Counted from the first letter of the stretch, positions 17,394 through 26,859 are shown. The stretch: 64,000 nucleotides of DNA from Streptomyces sp. CB02366 (GCF_001905905.1 NZ_LIVT01000012.1:62001-126000), one strand, 5' to 3'. The notes: generated from the sequence alone by a model not told the origin. A program made the numbers and translations.

Positions 17394-18509
17394 GTGGCGA
17401 GGAGACGGACGGCCGGCGGCGGTACGGGGCCGGGAGCGCGGGCGGGCGCCTTAGCGGCCGGAGCGCGCACGGCGGTGCTGCAGAGCGTGGCCGGCTGGGT
17501 GCCGGGCGCACCGGTCCCCAACGACCGGCTCCCCGCCGGCTGGGAGGTGGACGACGCCTGGGTCCGGCGCCGGACCGGCATCGGCAGCCGGCACCGCGCC
17601 GGACCGGACGTCGCGACGGGCGACCTCGCCTACGAGGCGGCGGCCCGGCTGCTGGCCCGCGCCTCGGAGAGGGGCGAGGTGGACGCGGTGGTCCTCGCCA
17701 CCGCCACCCCAGACCACCTCTGTCCGGGCACCGCGCCCGCGCTCGCGGCCCGGCTCGGGCTCGGCACCGTACCGGCCCTGGACATCGCCGCCGTCTGCAG
17801 CGGCTTCGTCTACGGCCTCGCCGTCTGCCACGGCCTGGTCGCCTCGGGGCTCTACGAACGCGTCCTGCTGGTCGGCGCCGACGTCTACTCGACCTGGCTC
17901 GACCCCGCCGACCGCTCGGCGGGCGTCGTCTTCGGCGACGGGGCGGGCGCCGCCCTCGTGGCGGCGGGGCTGCCGGGCGACCCCGGGGAACTGCTCGCGT
18001 TCGACCTGGGCAGCGACGGCACGGGCTACGGCCTGATCACCGTCCCCGCCGGCGGCGCGCGGGCACGGGCGAGCGGCAAGCCGCCGGACCTGGGCGACGC
18101 GTACTTCCGCATGCAGGGCGCCACCGTCTACCAGCACGCCGTCGAACGGATGACGGGCTCCTGCCGGACGCTCCTGGAGCGTGTCGGATGGGAACCGGCC
18201 GAGGTCGACCGCTTCGTGCCGCACCAGGCCAACGCCCGCATCCTGCGCGCCGTCGCGGAGCGCGTCGGCATCGCCCCGCAGCGCTGCGTGACCCATCTGG
18301 AGCGGGTCGGCAACACCGGCGCGGCCTCCATCCCGCTGGCCCTGGCCGACGCGGCGGACGAGGGCCTGCTCCACCCCGGCGACCGGGTGCTGCTCACCGC
18401 CTTCGGGGGCGGATTGACCTGGGGCTCGGCGGCACTCCGCTGGCCCGGGACCCCGCAGACCATGTGCACGGATTCGATGGAAGGAACACAGCATGTCACT
18501 CCCCTCTGA
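17394..18509 (+). CDS. KAS III (FabH-like 3-oxoacyl-ACP synthase), first gene of a small ketosynthase cassette
   Basis: 371 residues; the start is uncertain (GTG at 17394; the first ~25 residues are Arg/Gly/Ala-rich). A complete KAS III triad is present: Cys135 in AAVCSGF, His277 in VPHQANARI and Asn307 in RVGNTGAAS. KAS III enzymes start chains by condensing an acyl-CoA with malonyl-ACP, or transfer acyl groups. The C-terminus carries an extra TMCTDSMEGTQHVTPL tail caused by the 17-bp overlap with the next gene. The cassette has its own ACP, so a dedicated starter step is likely. Confidence 0.88.
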   Translation: MARRRTAGGGTGPGARAGALAAGARTAVLQSVAGWVPGAPVPNDRLPAGWEVDDAWVRRRTGIGSRHRAGPDVATGDLAYEAAARLLARASERGEVDAVVLATATPDHLCPGTAPALAARLGLGTVPALDIAAVCSGFVYGLAVCHGLVASGLYERVLLVGADVYSTWLDPADRSAGVVFGDGAGAALVAAGLPGDPGELLAFDLGSDGTGYGLITVPAGGARARASGKPPDLGDAYFRMQGATVYQHAVERMTGSCRTLLERVGWEPAEVDRFVPHQANARILRAVAERVGIAPQRCVTHLERVGNTGAASIPLALADAADEGLLHPGDRVLLTAFGGGLTWGSAALRWPGTPQTMCTDSMEGTQHVTPL

Positions 18510-19749
18510 TCAGGGCGCCGGAGCCCGGACCCGCGCCGCCGTCGCGGTGACGGGCATCGGCCTGGTGACACCCGCAGGGGCGGACGAGCACAGCTTCTGG
18601 GAGGGACTGTGCTCCGGGCACTCCACCGCCCGGCGGTGCGAGGAACTGGCCGGGCTCCCGGTCGACTTCGCGTGCCCGGTCGACGGCATCGACCTGGACG
18701 CGGCGGTGGGCGGCCGGTCGGTGTGGCGGATGGCCCGGTTCGTGAAGCTGGCGGTGGTGGCCGCCCGGCAGGCCGTCGCCGACGCCGGTCTCGACCCGGC
18801 CCGCTGGGACGGCGGCCGGGTCGGCGTGGTGCTCGGCGTGGGCGTCGGCGGCGTCTCCGTACTCGTCGACAACGCCGCCAAGCTGGCGGCCTCGGGGCCC
18901 GACGCGGTCTCCCCGCTGCTCGTCCCGATGATGATCCCCAACGCGGCGGCGGGCGAGGTGGCCATCGCGCTGAAGGCGGGCGGCCCGAGCCTCGCCCCCG
19001 CCACCGCCTGCGCCTCCGGGGCCACGGCGCTCGCCGTCGCCCGTGATCTGCTGCTGAGCGGAGACTGCGACGTGGTGGTGGCGGGCGGCGCGGAAGCGGT
19101 CCTGACCCCGCTGGTGGTCACCGCCTTCGCCCGCATGGGCGCGCTGTCGACCCGCGCGGGGGATCCGGCGGCCGCCTCCCGCCCGTTCGCCGCCGACCGG
19201 GACGGCTTCGTCATCGGCGAGGGGGCGGCCCTGCTCGTCCTGGAACGCGAGGAAGGGGTACGCGCCCGCGGCGGCCGTCCACGCGCCCTGCTCACCGGGG
19301 CCGGCTCCAGCACGGACGCCCACCACCCCACCGCACCGGCCCCCGACGGCCACGGCGCCCAGCGGGCCGTCCAGGCGGCGCTGGACCAGGCGGGCTGGGC
19401 GCCGGGCGACGTCGACCACATCAACGCCCACGGGACCTCCACGCCCCTCAACGACGCCATGGAGACCGCCCTCGTCTCCCGGCTCTTCCCGCACCGGCCT
19501 TCGGTCACCGCCCCCAAGGGCGTCGTCGGGCACACCCTGGCGGCGGCGGGCGCGATCGAGGCGGTGGCCACCGTGCTGACGCTGGAACGTTCCGCCGTTC
19601 CGCCGATCGCCAACCTGGACGCGCTGCCCGACGCCTTCCCGCTCGACTGCGTGACGAAGGAACCCCGCCACCAGCGGGTCGAGACGGCGCTCAGCCACTC
19701 CTTCGGCTTCGGCGGCCACAACGTCGCCCTCGCCTTCCAACGCGCCTGA
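18493..19749 (+). CDS. Beta-ketoacyl-ACP synthase (KAS II-type), first copy
   Basis: 418 residues with a full Cys-His-His set: Cys173 in TACASGAT, His313 in NAHGTSTPLND and His347 in VVGHTLAAAGA. It is therefore an active condensing enzyme and not a chain-length factor, which would have Gln at the Cys. It resembles type II PKS and FabF ketosynthases. It overlaps the KAS III gene by 17 bp and has a paralogue four genes on (22210-23436). Both carry a GIDLD(A/E)AVGGRS segment. Confidence 0.9.
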   Translation: MSLPSDQGAGARTRAAVAVTGIGLVTPAGADEHSFWEGLCSGHSTARRCEELAGLPVDFACPVDGIDLDAAVGGRSVWRMARFVKLAVVAARQAVADAGLDPARWDGGRVGVVLGVGVGGVSVLVDNAAKLAASGPDAVSPLLVPMMIPNAAAGEVAIALKAGGPSLAPATACASGATALAVARDLLLSGDCDVVVAGGAEAVLTPLVVTAFARMGALSTRAGDPAAASRPFAADRDGFVIGEGAALLVLEREEGVRARGGRPRALLTGAGSSTDAHHPTAPAPDGHGAQRAVQAALDQAGWAPGDVDHINAHGTSTPLNDAMETALVSRLFPHRPSVTAPKGVVGHTLAAAGAIEAVATVLTLERSAVPPIANLDALPDAFPLDCVTKEPRHQRVETALSHSFGFGGHNVALAFQRA

Positions 19750-19778
19750 TATACGAGGGCATTTCAGGACGGCGGGGG

Positions 19779-21836
19779 GTGTCCTCGCCGTTCCTTGATC
19801 GTTACTGTGTTGTGACCGTACCCAAGAACGACGCGGCCTCGCCGTCCACGAACGACCTGCTCACCGCTGTGCTCTTCGGGCCGAACTTCGGCCGGGAGCA
19901 CGGTTGCTGGCGTCGCCTGCTGACTACAGAACCGTTTCGCCGCTCCGGTGGCGGCACCCCTGACGAACGACTCGCCCTCTCCTACCACCGGTTGCGCATC
20001 CTCAACAGCACGCTCGACAGCGGCGCGAGGGTGGCCGCCGACCCCCGCGCGCTGTCCGCCCTGCACGAATGGCTCGGCCCCGTCGACCCGGCGTTGACCA
20101 CGGTGGCGGGCATCCACTACAACCTCTTCCTCGGCAGCCTCCTCGACCACGACGCGGACACCCCGCGCGACCTGTCCGACTTCCTCGCCCTGCGCCGCGT
20201 GGGCACCTTCCTCTGTACGGAGGTGGCGCACGGCAACGACGCGGCGGCGATCGAGACGACCGCGACGTACGACCGCGAACGCGACGGCTTCGTGCTCCAC
20301 ACCCCGCACGCCGGGGCGCAGAAGTTCATGCCCAACACCAGCCCCGCCGGCGGCCCCAAGTCCGGTGTGGTGGCGGCCCGGTTGATCGCCGACGGCGCCG
20401 ACCACGGGGTCTTCCTCTTCCTCGTCCCGCTCACCGACGCCCACCGCCCCCTCCCGGGCGTGCGGGTGCGGCGGCTGCCCGCCCGGATGGGCTCCCCGGT
20501 CGACCACTGCCTGACCTCCTTCGACCGCTGCTTCGTCCCGCGCGACGCGCTGCTCGCCGGGCAGCAGGGGCGGATCGGCGAGGACGGCCGCTTCCGCAGC
20601 GAAGTCCCCAACCGCAGAAGGAGGTTCCTCGCCTCGATCGGCCGGGTCACCCCCGGCAAGCTCTCCATGAGCGCCTGCGCGGTCGGCTCCGCCCGGGTCA
20701 CCCTGGCGATCGCCGTCCGGTACGCCGGGCACCGGATGATCTCCGCGTCCCGCGCCGCCCGGCAGGTCCCGGTGTACGCGCACCGCACCCACCACGGCCC
20801 GCTGGCCGCCGCGATGGCCACCGTCTACGCGATGAGCCTGCTGCACCGCAGGGCCCTGGACCGCTGGGAGTCGGCCCCCGAGTCCGACCGGGACGACGCC
20901 GAACGCCTGGTCGCCGTCGCCAAGGGGTGGATCACCTGGCAGGCCCGTGACGTCATCGTCGAGTGCCGCGAACGGTGCGGTGCCCAGGGGCTGTTGGAGA
21001 ACAACGGGATGACCGAGCTGTTCACCGGCATCGAGGGCGCCATCACCGCCGAGGGCGACAACCTGGCGGTGCACGCCAAGGCCGCCGCCGAGATGCTCTT
21101 CAGCGCCACCGAACGGGAGGCCGTCGGGGGCGACGGGCCCGGCGACCTGGCGGACCCCGCCTTCCTCGGCCGTCTGTTCGGGGTCGTCGAGGACCTCTGG
21201 TTCGCCCGCGCCCGCGAGCGGATGAGCGCCGCCCCGCCCGGCGATCCGCTCGACCGCTGGAACGCCGCCTCCCCGGCCGCCCTGCGCGGCGTCGAGGCCC
21301 ATGCCTACCGCCAGGCGGACGAAGCGTACGGCGAGGCCGTGGCCGGGCTTCCCGAGGGCGAGGCGCGCGAACGCCTCGCCGAGCTGCGCCGGCTCTTCGC
21401 GCTCCGGTGGATCGACCGCAACAGCGGCGACCTGCTCGCCGCCGGACGGCTGACCGCCGACCAGGTCGCCTCTCTGCCCGACGCGGTGGAGGAGGCGGTC
21501 GCCGTCGTCGCCGGACACACCCCCTCGCTGGTGGCGACCTTCGCCCTTCCCGAGCGCCTGATGTCGGACTGGCCGATCGCCGGTCCCCGGTACGCGGACG
21601 TCTACGACGACCCCGAGGGCCCCTGGCACCGGAGGCGCAGAGCGGGGGTCCGGGGGCGGGCGGCGGACTTCCGGCGGCCCGTCTGCGGCAGCAGGAGGCG
21701 CCCCCTGCGCGAGAAGGTCGCCGCGCTCGGCACCCGGGGGGTGCTGCTGGCGTACTGGGGGACCGCGTCCGTGCTCGCCCGGTGGTTCGAGAAGCCGCAG
21801 GTGGGCGCTGACGAATCGGTTCACCGGAAGGCGTAA
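19779..21836 (+). CDS. Acyl-CoA oxidase-like flavoprotein
   Basis: 685 residues (GTG at 19779; GTG at 19812 is an alternative). The length and order match acyl-CoA oxidases: an N-terminal helical part, FAD-binding CTEVAHGNDAAAIETTATYD, a middle beta domain with KFMPNTSPAGG, then an oxidase C-domain containing GIEGAITAEGDN with the probable catalytic Glu at residue 425. It would introduce an alpha,beta double bond into an acyl thioester with O2 as acceptor. Beside KS and ACP genes it may act on an ACP- or CoA-bound intermediate. Streptomyces use a similar oxidase (Aco) for avenolide; orthology is not claimed. Confidence 0.85.
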   Translation: MSSPFLDRYCVVTVPKNDAASPSTNDLLTAVLFGPNFGREHGCWRRLLTTEPFRRSGGGTPDERLALSYHRLRILNSTLDSGARVAADPRALSALHEWLGPVDPALTTVAGIHYNLFLGSLLDHDADTPRDLSDFLALRRVGTFLCTEVAHGNDAAAIETTATYDRERDGFVLHTPHAGAQKFMPNTSPAGGPKSGVVAARLIADGADHGVFLFLVPLTDAHRPLPGVRVRRLPARMGSPVDHCLTSFDRCFVPRDALLAGQQGRIGEDGRFRSEVPNRRRRFLASIGRVTPGKLSMSACAVGSARVTLAIAVRYAGHRMISASRAARQVPVYAHRTHHGPLAAAMATVYAMSLLHRRALDRWESAPESDRDDAERLVAVAKGWITWQARDVIVECRERCGAQGLLENNGMTELFTGIEGAITAEGDNLAVHAKAAAEMLFSATEREAVGGDGPGDLADPAFLGRLFGVVEDLWFARARERMSAAPPGDPLDRWNAASPAALRGVEAHAYRQADEAYGEAVAGLPEGEARERLAELRRLFALRWIDRNSGDLLAAGRLTADQVASLPDAVEEAVAVVAGHTPSLVATFALPERLMSDWPIAGPRYADVYDDPEGPWHRRRRAGVRGRAADFRRPVCGSRRRPLREKVAALGTRGVLLAYWGTASVLARWFEKPQVGADESVHRKA

Positions 21837-21864
21837 CCGGAATATCTTCATCCAGTTATTTCGG
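21837..21864. promoter_or_regulatory. AT-rich imperfect inverted repeat before the ACP gene
   Basis: CCGGAATA and TTATTTCGG face each other across 11 bases in a locally AT-rich spot right after the oxidase stop. It may hold a promoter or operator for the ACP-KS pair. Confidence 0.3.
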
Positions 21865-21940
21865 AAGACGGGCCGGCGCGTCCGCCCGCCCCTCGCAGTA
21901 CACCGCACACACCCATGGAACGCCGACGAGAGGAATCGCC

Positions 21941-22213
21941 ATGACCACCATCCACCCCAAGATCACCGAGGTGCTGACCGGGACGTTCAAGGTGCCCGCC
22001 GCCGAGATCCTGCCGGAGTCCACCATGGACAGCCTGGAGATGGACTCCCTCGCGGTCGCCGAGTTCGCCGTCATCATCAAGGAGACCCTGGGCGTCACCG
22101 CCGACTCCGAGAAGCTCTACAAGGACGCCACGCTGGCCGACATCACCGCGTACATCGACGCGGCCGTCGGCAGCGCGGCCGAAGCGACGGTGCCGGTGAG
22201 CAACACCCGATGA
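21941..22213 (+). CDS. Acyl carrier protein
   Basis: 90 residues, acidic and helical. The phosphopantetheine Ser36 is in EMDSLAVAEF, the DSL motif, at the same number as in E. coli ACP. An earlier DSL (MDSLEMDSL) precedes it by five residues; the second fits helix 2. An AGAGGAAT ribosome site lies upstream. The stop overlaps the second KS start (ATGA). It is the carrier of the cassette; no phosphopantetheinyl transferase is in the window. Confidence 0.93.
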   Translation: MTTIHPKITEVLTGTFKVPAAEILPESTMDSLEMDSLAVAEFAVIIKETLGVTADSEKLYKDATLADITAYIDAAVGSAAEATVPVSNTR

Positions 22214-23436
22214 AGCGACCCGCCATCGCCGTCACCGGGCTGGGAATGATCACCCCGGTCGGCCACACCACCGACACCACCTGGGACGGGGTCCTCGCCG
22301 CCGTCTCGCCCGCCGCGACCGTCCCCGGACTGGACGGCTGCGCCGTCGACTTCGCCTGCACGGTCTCCGGTATCGACCTCGACGAAGCGGTCGGCGGCCG
22401 GTCCGCGTTCCGGATGGGCCGGTACGTCAAGTTCGCCCTCCTGGCCGCCCGCGAGGCGGTCGCCGACGCCGGGCTCGACCCCGCCCACTGGGACGGCGCC
22501 CGGGTCGCCGTCGTCGTCGGCACCAGCAGCGGAGGATCCGCCGGGCTCACCGAGCAGGCCGTCGTGCTGGAGCGCCGCGGCCCCGAGGCCACCTCGCCCT
22601 CGGGCATCCTGCTGACCATCCCGAGCATGCCCGCCGCCGAGATCGCCATCGACATGAAGGCCACCGGCCCCAGTCTCGCCCCCTGCACGGCCTGTTCGTC
22701 CGGGGTGACCGCGCTCTCGGTGGCCCGGGACATGCTGACGCTGGGCCACTGCGACATCGCCCTCGCCGGCGCCACCGAATCGATCGTCTTCCCGGTCGCC
22801 ATGACCGGCTTCGGCCGCTCCGGCGCGGCGGCACCGCGGGACGGCGACCCCGCCCGGCTCTGCCGCCCCTTCGCCGCCGACCGGGCCGGGCTCGTCATGG
22901 GCGAGGGCGCCGCCGTCATGGTCCTGGAACGGGCCGAGGACGCCTGGGCCAGAGGAGCCGCCCCGCGCGCGCTGATCGCCGGGACCGGCGCCACCACCGA
23001 CGCCCACCACCCCACCAGCCCCCACCCCTCCGGCGCGGTCGCGCGGGAGGCCGTGGACGCGGCCCTGCGCGACGCGGGCTGGCAGGCCGAGGACGTCGAC
23101 CACGTCAACGCGCACGGGACGTCCACCCCTCTCAACGACGCCACCGAGGCCGCGCTCATCGGCCGGGCCTACCCGCACCGGCCGCCCGTCACCGCCCCCA
23201 AGGGCGTCCTGGGCCACTGCATGGGGGCGGCCGGCGCCATCGAAGCGGGACTGACGATCCTCACCCTCCAGCACGGGGTGATCCCGCCGATCGCGAACCT
23301 GGACGCCCCCGAGCCCGGGTTCGCCATCGACTGCGTCACCAAGACCCCGCGCGTGACGCCCGTACGACGGGCCGTCAGCCACTCCTTCGGATTCGGCGGC
23401 CAGAACGCGGTGATCGCCCTCCAGGCCGCCCCCTGA
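22210..23436 (+). CDS. Beta-ketoacyl-ACP synthase (KAS II-type), second copy
   Basis: 408 residues. Cys162 in CTACSSGVT, His302 in NAHGTSTPLND and His336 in LGHCMGAAGA are all present, so this too is a catalytic KS and not a decarboxylating partner. It is a clear paralogue of the KS at 18493, sharing GIDLDEAVGGRS and ADAGLDPAHWDG, yet quite diverged. It is translationally coupled to the ACP. A strong terminator ends the unit 62 bp later. Confidence 0.9.
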   Translation: MKRPAIAVTGLGMITPVGHTTDTTWDGVLAAVSPAATVPGLDGCAVDFACTVSGIDLDEAVGGRSAFRMGRYVKFALLAAREAVADAGLDPAHWDGARVAVVVGTSSGGSAGLTEQAVVLERRGPEATSPSGILLTIPSMPAAEIAIDMKATGPSLAPCTACSSGVTALSVARDMLTLGHCDIALAGATESIVFPVAMTGFGRSGAAAPRDGDPARLCRPFAADRAGLVMGEGAAVMVLERAEDAWARGAAPRALIAGTGATTDAHHPTSPHPSGAVAREAVDAALRDAGWQAEDVDHVNAHGTSTPLNDATEAALIGRAYPHRPPVTAPKGVLGHCMGAAGAIEAGLTILTLQHGVIPPIANLDAPEPGFAIDCVTKTPRVTPVRRAVSHSFGFGGQNAVIALQAAP

Positions 23437-23497
23437 CCCAGGGGCCTCCCGCCCGGGCCGGGTGGACCACGGACTCCGGCGCCCGGGCGGAACCCCC

Positions 23498-23536
23498 GGG
23501 CCGGTGCGGCGGGCCGATCCCACGCCGCACCGGCCC
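23498..23536 (+). terminator. Terminator of the ketosynthase cassette
   Basis: GGGCCGGTGCGGCG and CGCCGCACCGGCCC form a perfect 14-bp stem with an 11-base loop, between the second KS and the cobalamin riboswitch. Confidence 0.7.
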
Positions 23537-23577
23537 CGCGCACCGGGCCGCCGCACCGCGACCGATCCGCGCGACGG

Positions 23578-23760
23578 TGCGTGATAGCTTGCCGGGGCCA
23601 GTCGAACCCCAGCGACGGGGTCAGGGAATCCGGTGCGAATCCGGAGCTGACGCGCAGCGGTGAGGGGGACGGGCGGGGCCACGGCCACTGGAGCGCACCC
23701 GCGCTCCGGGAAGGCGCCCCGCCCGGACGAACCCGAGTCCGAAGACCTGCTGGCGCCCCT
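23578..23760 (+). promoter_or_regulatory. Cobalamin riboswitch
   Basis: Conserved blocks appear in order: GGGAATCCGGTGCGAATCC (23624-23642), then GCAGCGGTGAG, the GGCCACTG core (23683-23690), GGGAAGGCG, and GTCCGAAGACCTGCTGGC (23736-23753). These are the B12-binding core and B12-box elements of the AdoCbl riboswitch. It lies in the leader of the downstream binding-protein gene. When cobalamin binds, importer expression should fall. The exact boundaries were judged by eye. Confidence 0.92.
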
Positions 23761-23828
23761 GCCCGTACCCGGGCACGGGAACCGTACGACGGGCTCCGCG
23801 ACAGGGCCCAGAGACACCGAGGTCCTTC

Positions 23829-24875
23829 GTGCTGCCCACAGCCGCCCCCGCCCCCATACGGACCGCCGCCCTGCTTGCGGCGGGACTCCTCGCCCTCACC
23901 GCCTGCGGCGGCCCGGGCGCCGGCCGGGCCGCCGCAGGCGGCCGGACCGACGGATTCCCGCTCACGTTCGAGAACTGCGGGCGCACCGTCACCGTGCAGG
24001 CCCCGCCCGAGCGGGCCGTCTCCGTCGACCAGGGCTCGACCGAGATCCTGCTCTCGCTCGGCCTCGCCGACAGGATCGCCGCCACCGCCACCTGGACCGA
24101 CCCGGTCATGAAGGGGCTGGAGAAGGCGAACGCCGGCGTCGAACGGCTGTCGGACAACCGCCCCTCCTCCGAGAAGGTCCTCGACCAGGAGCCCGACTTC
24201 CTCTCGGCGTCCTTCACCTCCACCCTCGCCAAGGGCGGTGTGGCGCCCCGCGAGCAGTTCGAGAAGCTCGGCGTCCCCACCTACGTCTCGCCCGCCGACT
24301 GCACCGCCAAGGACGACAGCGTCGGCGGCGACGGCGCCCGGACCGCGCCGCTGACGATGGAGGCGGTCTACGACGAAGTGCGCGAGCTGGCCCGGGTGTT
24401 CGACGTCCCCGAGCGCGGCGAGAAGCTGGTGGAAGAACTCCGGGCACGGGTGGCGAAGGCCAAGAAGGGCGCCGGCGCCTCCGACGCCTCCCTCCTCTAC
24501 TGGTTCTCCGACTCCAAGACGCCCTACCTCGCGGGTTGTTGCGGTGCCCCCGGCGTCATCACCGAAGAACTCGGCGCGAAGAACGTCTTCGACGACACCC
24601 ACGAGGAATGGCCCCAAATCAGCTGGGAGACCGTCGCCGACCGCAACCCCGACGTCCTGGTCGTCGGCGACCTGACCCGTACGACGCAGACCGCCGAGAG
24701 CGCGGCGAAGAAGATCGAGTTCCTGGAGTCCCACCCGGTCACCAGGACCATGGACGCGGTCAGGAACCACCGGTACGTGCTGCTCAGCGGACAGGCCATG
24801 AACCCCACCATCCGGACCGTCGAGGGACTGGAGACCGTCGCGGCCGGCCTGCGCGACTTCGGGCTCGCCGGGTGA
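23829..24875 (+). CDS. btuF: Cobalamin ABC transporter substrate-binding lipoprotein
   Basis: 348 residues from a GTG. Lipoprotein signal with lipobox ALTAC (Cys near residue 25). Class III binding fold: PPERAVSVDQGSTEILLSLG in lobe 1. Alone it would look like a siderophore binder; the riboswitch 70 bp upstream indicates cobalamin. A Cys pair in LAGCCGAPG lies in the second lobe. The gene is coupled to the permease by GTGA. Confidence 0.88.
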   Translation: MLPTAAPAPIRTAALLAAGLLALTACGGPGAGRAAAGGRTDGFPLTFENCGRTVTVQAPPERAVSVDQGSTEILLSLGLADRIAATATWTDPVMKGLEKANAGVERLSDNRPSSEKVLDQEPDFLSASFTSTLAKGGVAPREQFEKLGVPTYVSPADCTAKDDSVGGDGARTAPLTMEAVYDEVRELARVFDVPERGEKLVEELRARVAKAKKGAGASDASLLYWFSDSKTPYLAGCCGAPGVITEELGAKNVFDDTHEEWPQISWETVADRNPDVLVVGDLTRTTQTAESAAKKIEFLESHPVTRTMDAVRNHRYVLLSGQAMNPTIRTVEGLETVAAGLRDFGLAG

Positions 24876-26050
24876 GCGCCGGGAACCCGGCGGTGGAGAA
24901 CCGCCCGCCCGGCGGTGGGGAGCGGACGTCCGGAGCCCCCGTCGCCCCGTCCGGCCCGGCAGAACGCCCCAGCGCTCCACCCGGACCGGCGGGGGAGGCC
25001 GCCTCCCGCGGACCGCTCCGGAAGGGCGGCCGGTCCGGCGCCCCGCTCGCCGTGCTGCTGTGGGGCGGCGCCGTCCTGCTCCTGCTGCTCTCCGTCGCGG
25101 CCGCCGTCACCATCGGGCCCGCCCGGATCTCCGTCCCCGACGTGTGGTCCGCCGTCGCCGCGCACCTCGGCTTCGGCGTCGGCGGCCTCAGCCCGATCCG
25201 GGACGGCATCATCTGGAACCTCCGCATGCCGCGCACCCTCCTGGCCGCCGTGTGCGGGGCCGGACTCGCCGTGTGCGGCACGGTGATGCAGTCCCTTCTG
25301 CGCAACCCGCTCGCCGACCCCTTCGTCCTCGGCGTCTCCTCCGGAGCCTCGACGGGGGCGGTCGTGGTGGTCGTCCTCGGGGTCGGCGGGGGAGCGGTGT
25401 CCCTGTCGGCCGGGGCGTTCGCCGGGGCGCTGGGCTCGTTCGCCCTGGTGATGCTGCTCAGCCATGTCCTCGGCGGCTCCACCGACCGGGTCGTGCTCTC
25501 CGGGGTCGCCGCCATGCAGCTCTTCTCCGCCCTCACCTCCTTCGTCGTGATGACCTCCGCCGACGCCGAGCAGACCCGGGGCGTGCTGTTCTGGCTGCTC
25601 GGTTCGCTCGGCGGGGCCGGCTGGAGCGAGGTCGCCGTCTGCGCCGCCGTCCTCGCCGTCTGCCTGACGGCCTGCCTGGCCCACGCCCGCACCCTGGACG
25701 CCTTCGCCTTCGGGCAGGACGCCGCCGCCGCGCTCGGCGTGAACGTCGCCCGAGCCCGGACCGTGCTGCTGTGCGCCACCGCCCTGCTGACCGCCGCCCT
25801 GGTCAGCGCGGCAGGGGCGATCGGCTTCGTGGGCCTGGTCCTGCCGCACGCCGCCCGCGCCCTCACCGGCTCCGGGCATCGCAGGCTCCTCCCGGTCACC
25901 GCGCTCGCCGGGGCGGTCTTCCTGGTCTGGGTCGACACCCTCGCCCGGACCGCCCTGGACCCGCAGGAGGTACCGGTCGGCGTCGTCACCGCCCTGATCG
26001 GCGTCCCCGCCTTCGTCCTCGTCCTGTACCGCACCCGGAGCGGCCGATGA
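24872..26050 (+). CDS. btuC: Cobalamin ABC transporter permease (FecCD/BtuC family)
   Basis: 392 residues from the GTG at 24872 overlapping the btuF stop. An unusual ~60-residue hydrophilic, Pro/Gly-rich N-terminal extension comes before the first membrane helix (LAVLLWGGAVLLLLLSVAAA). Family motifs: LRMPRTLLAAVCGAGLAVCG, MQSLLRNPLADPFVLGVSSG and GAIGFVGLVLPHAARALTG. A single permease, so it should work as a homodimer. Confidence 0.88.
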   Translation: MSAGNPAVENRPPGGGERTSGAPVAPSGPAERPSAPPGPAGEAASRGPLRKGGRSGAPLAVLLWGGAVLLLLLSVAAAVTIGPARISVPDVWSAVAAHLGFGVGGLSPIRDGIIWNLRMPRTLLAAVCGAGLAVCGTVMQSLLRNPLADPFVLGVSSGASTGAVVVVVLGVGGGAVSLSAGAFAGALGSFALVMLLSHVLGGSTDRVVLSGVAAMQLFSALTSFVVMTSADAEQTRGVLFWLLGSLGGAGWSEVAVCAAVLAVCLTACLAHARTLDAFAFGQDAAAALGVNVARARTVLLCATALLTAALVSAAGAIGFVGLVLPHAARALTGSGHRRLLPVTALAGAVFLVWVDTLARTALDPQEVPVGVVTALIGVPAFVLVLYRTRSGR

Positions 26051-26859
26051 CGAGCCCCGCCGGCCCAGGCGGCGTCCCCACGGAGGCCCCCGGGGGGTTG
26101 CGCGCCGAGCGCGTCGGGCGGGCGGCGGGCGGCCGGCTCATCCTCGACGGCGTGTCCATCACCCCGCCGCCCGGCGCGACCATGGGGCTCCTGGGCCCCA
26201 ACGGGTCCGGCAAGTCCACCCTGCTCCGCGTCCTCGCCGGGCTCCTCGCCCCGGACACCGGCGTCGTCACCCTGGACGGGAACCCCCTCGCGGGGCTCGG
26301 CCGCCGTACCGTCGCCCGCCGGATCGCCGTCGTCGACCAGCACGCGGCCACCCAGGTCGACCTCAGCGTCCTGGAGGTCGTGCGTCTGGGCCGCATCCCG
26401 CACCGCCGCGCCTGGTCCGCCCCGGACCGCGCCGACGAGGAAGCCGTCGCCGACGCCCTGCGCCGCACCGGGCTGACCGACCGGGCCGGGCAGTCCTGGC
26501 ACACCCTCTCCGGCGGGGAGCGCCAACGCGTCCAGATCGCCCGCGCCCTCGCCCAGAGGCCCCGCGAGCTCCTCCTGGACGAGCCGACCAACCACCTCGA
26601 CATCCAGCACCAGCTGGACCTGCTCGCCCTGGTCGCCGCCCTCCCCGTCACCAGCGTCGTCGCCCTGCACGACCTCAACCTCGCCGCGATGTTCTGCGAC
26701 CGGATCACCGTGATGAAGGCCGGCCGGGTCGTCGCCGGGGGCACCCCCGCCGAGGTCATCACCGAGGAGCTGATCCAGGACGTCTACGGGGTCCGCGCGG
26801 TCGTCGCCCCCGAGGGGCCGGACGGCCGCCCCTCGGTGCGGTTCCTGCCGCGCCGTTGA
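26047..26859 (+). CDS. btuD: Cobalamin ABC transporter ATP-binding protein
   Basis: 270 residues. Walker A GPNGSGKST, signature LSGGERQRVQIARAL, Walker B LLLDEPTNHLD and the switch His in ALHDLNLAAMFCD are all intact. It overlaps the permease gene by ATGA and completes a three-gene riboswitch-controlled importer. A strong hairpin follows. Confidence 0.9.
   Translation: MTSPAGPGGVPTEAPGGLRAERVGRAAGGRLILDGVSITPPPGATMGLLGPNGSGKSTLLRVLAGLLAPDTGVVTLDGNPLAGLGRRTVARRIAVVDQHAATQVDLSVLEVVRLGRIPHRRAWSAPDRADEEAVADALRRTGLTDRAGQSWHTLSGGERQRVQIARALAQRPRELLLDEPTNHLDIQHQLDLLALVAALPVTSVVALHDLNLAAMFCDRITVMKAGRVVAGGTPAEVITEELIQDVYGVRAVVAPEGPDGRPSVRFLPRR

Noticed and set aside
14384..17581. Minus-strand open frame of ~1,065 codons
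   Set aside because: It is antisense to the ArsR-type, MFS and PfkB genes and carries no domain.
18493..23436. Classical type II PKS with KS alpha and chain-length factor
   Set aside because: Both KS proteins have the catalytic Cys and neither has the Gln of a chain-length factor; cyclases and KR are absent.
23829..26859. A second iron-siderophore importer
   Set aside because: The cobalamin riboswitch in the leader and the nearby CbiZ-like gene favour B12; no iron box was seen.
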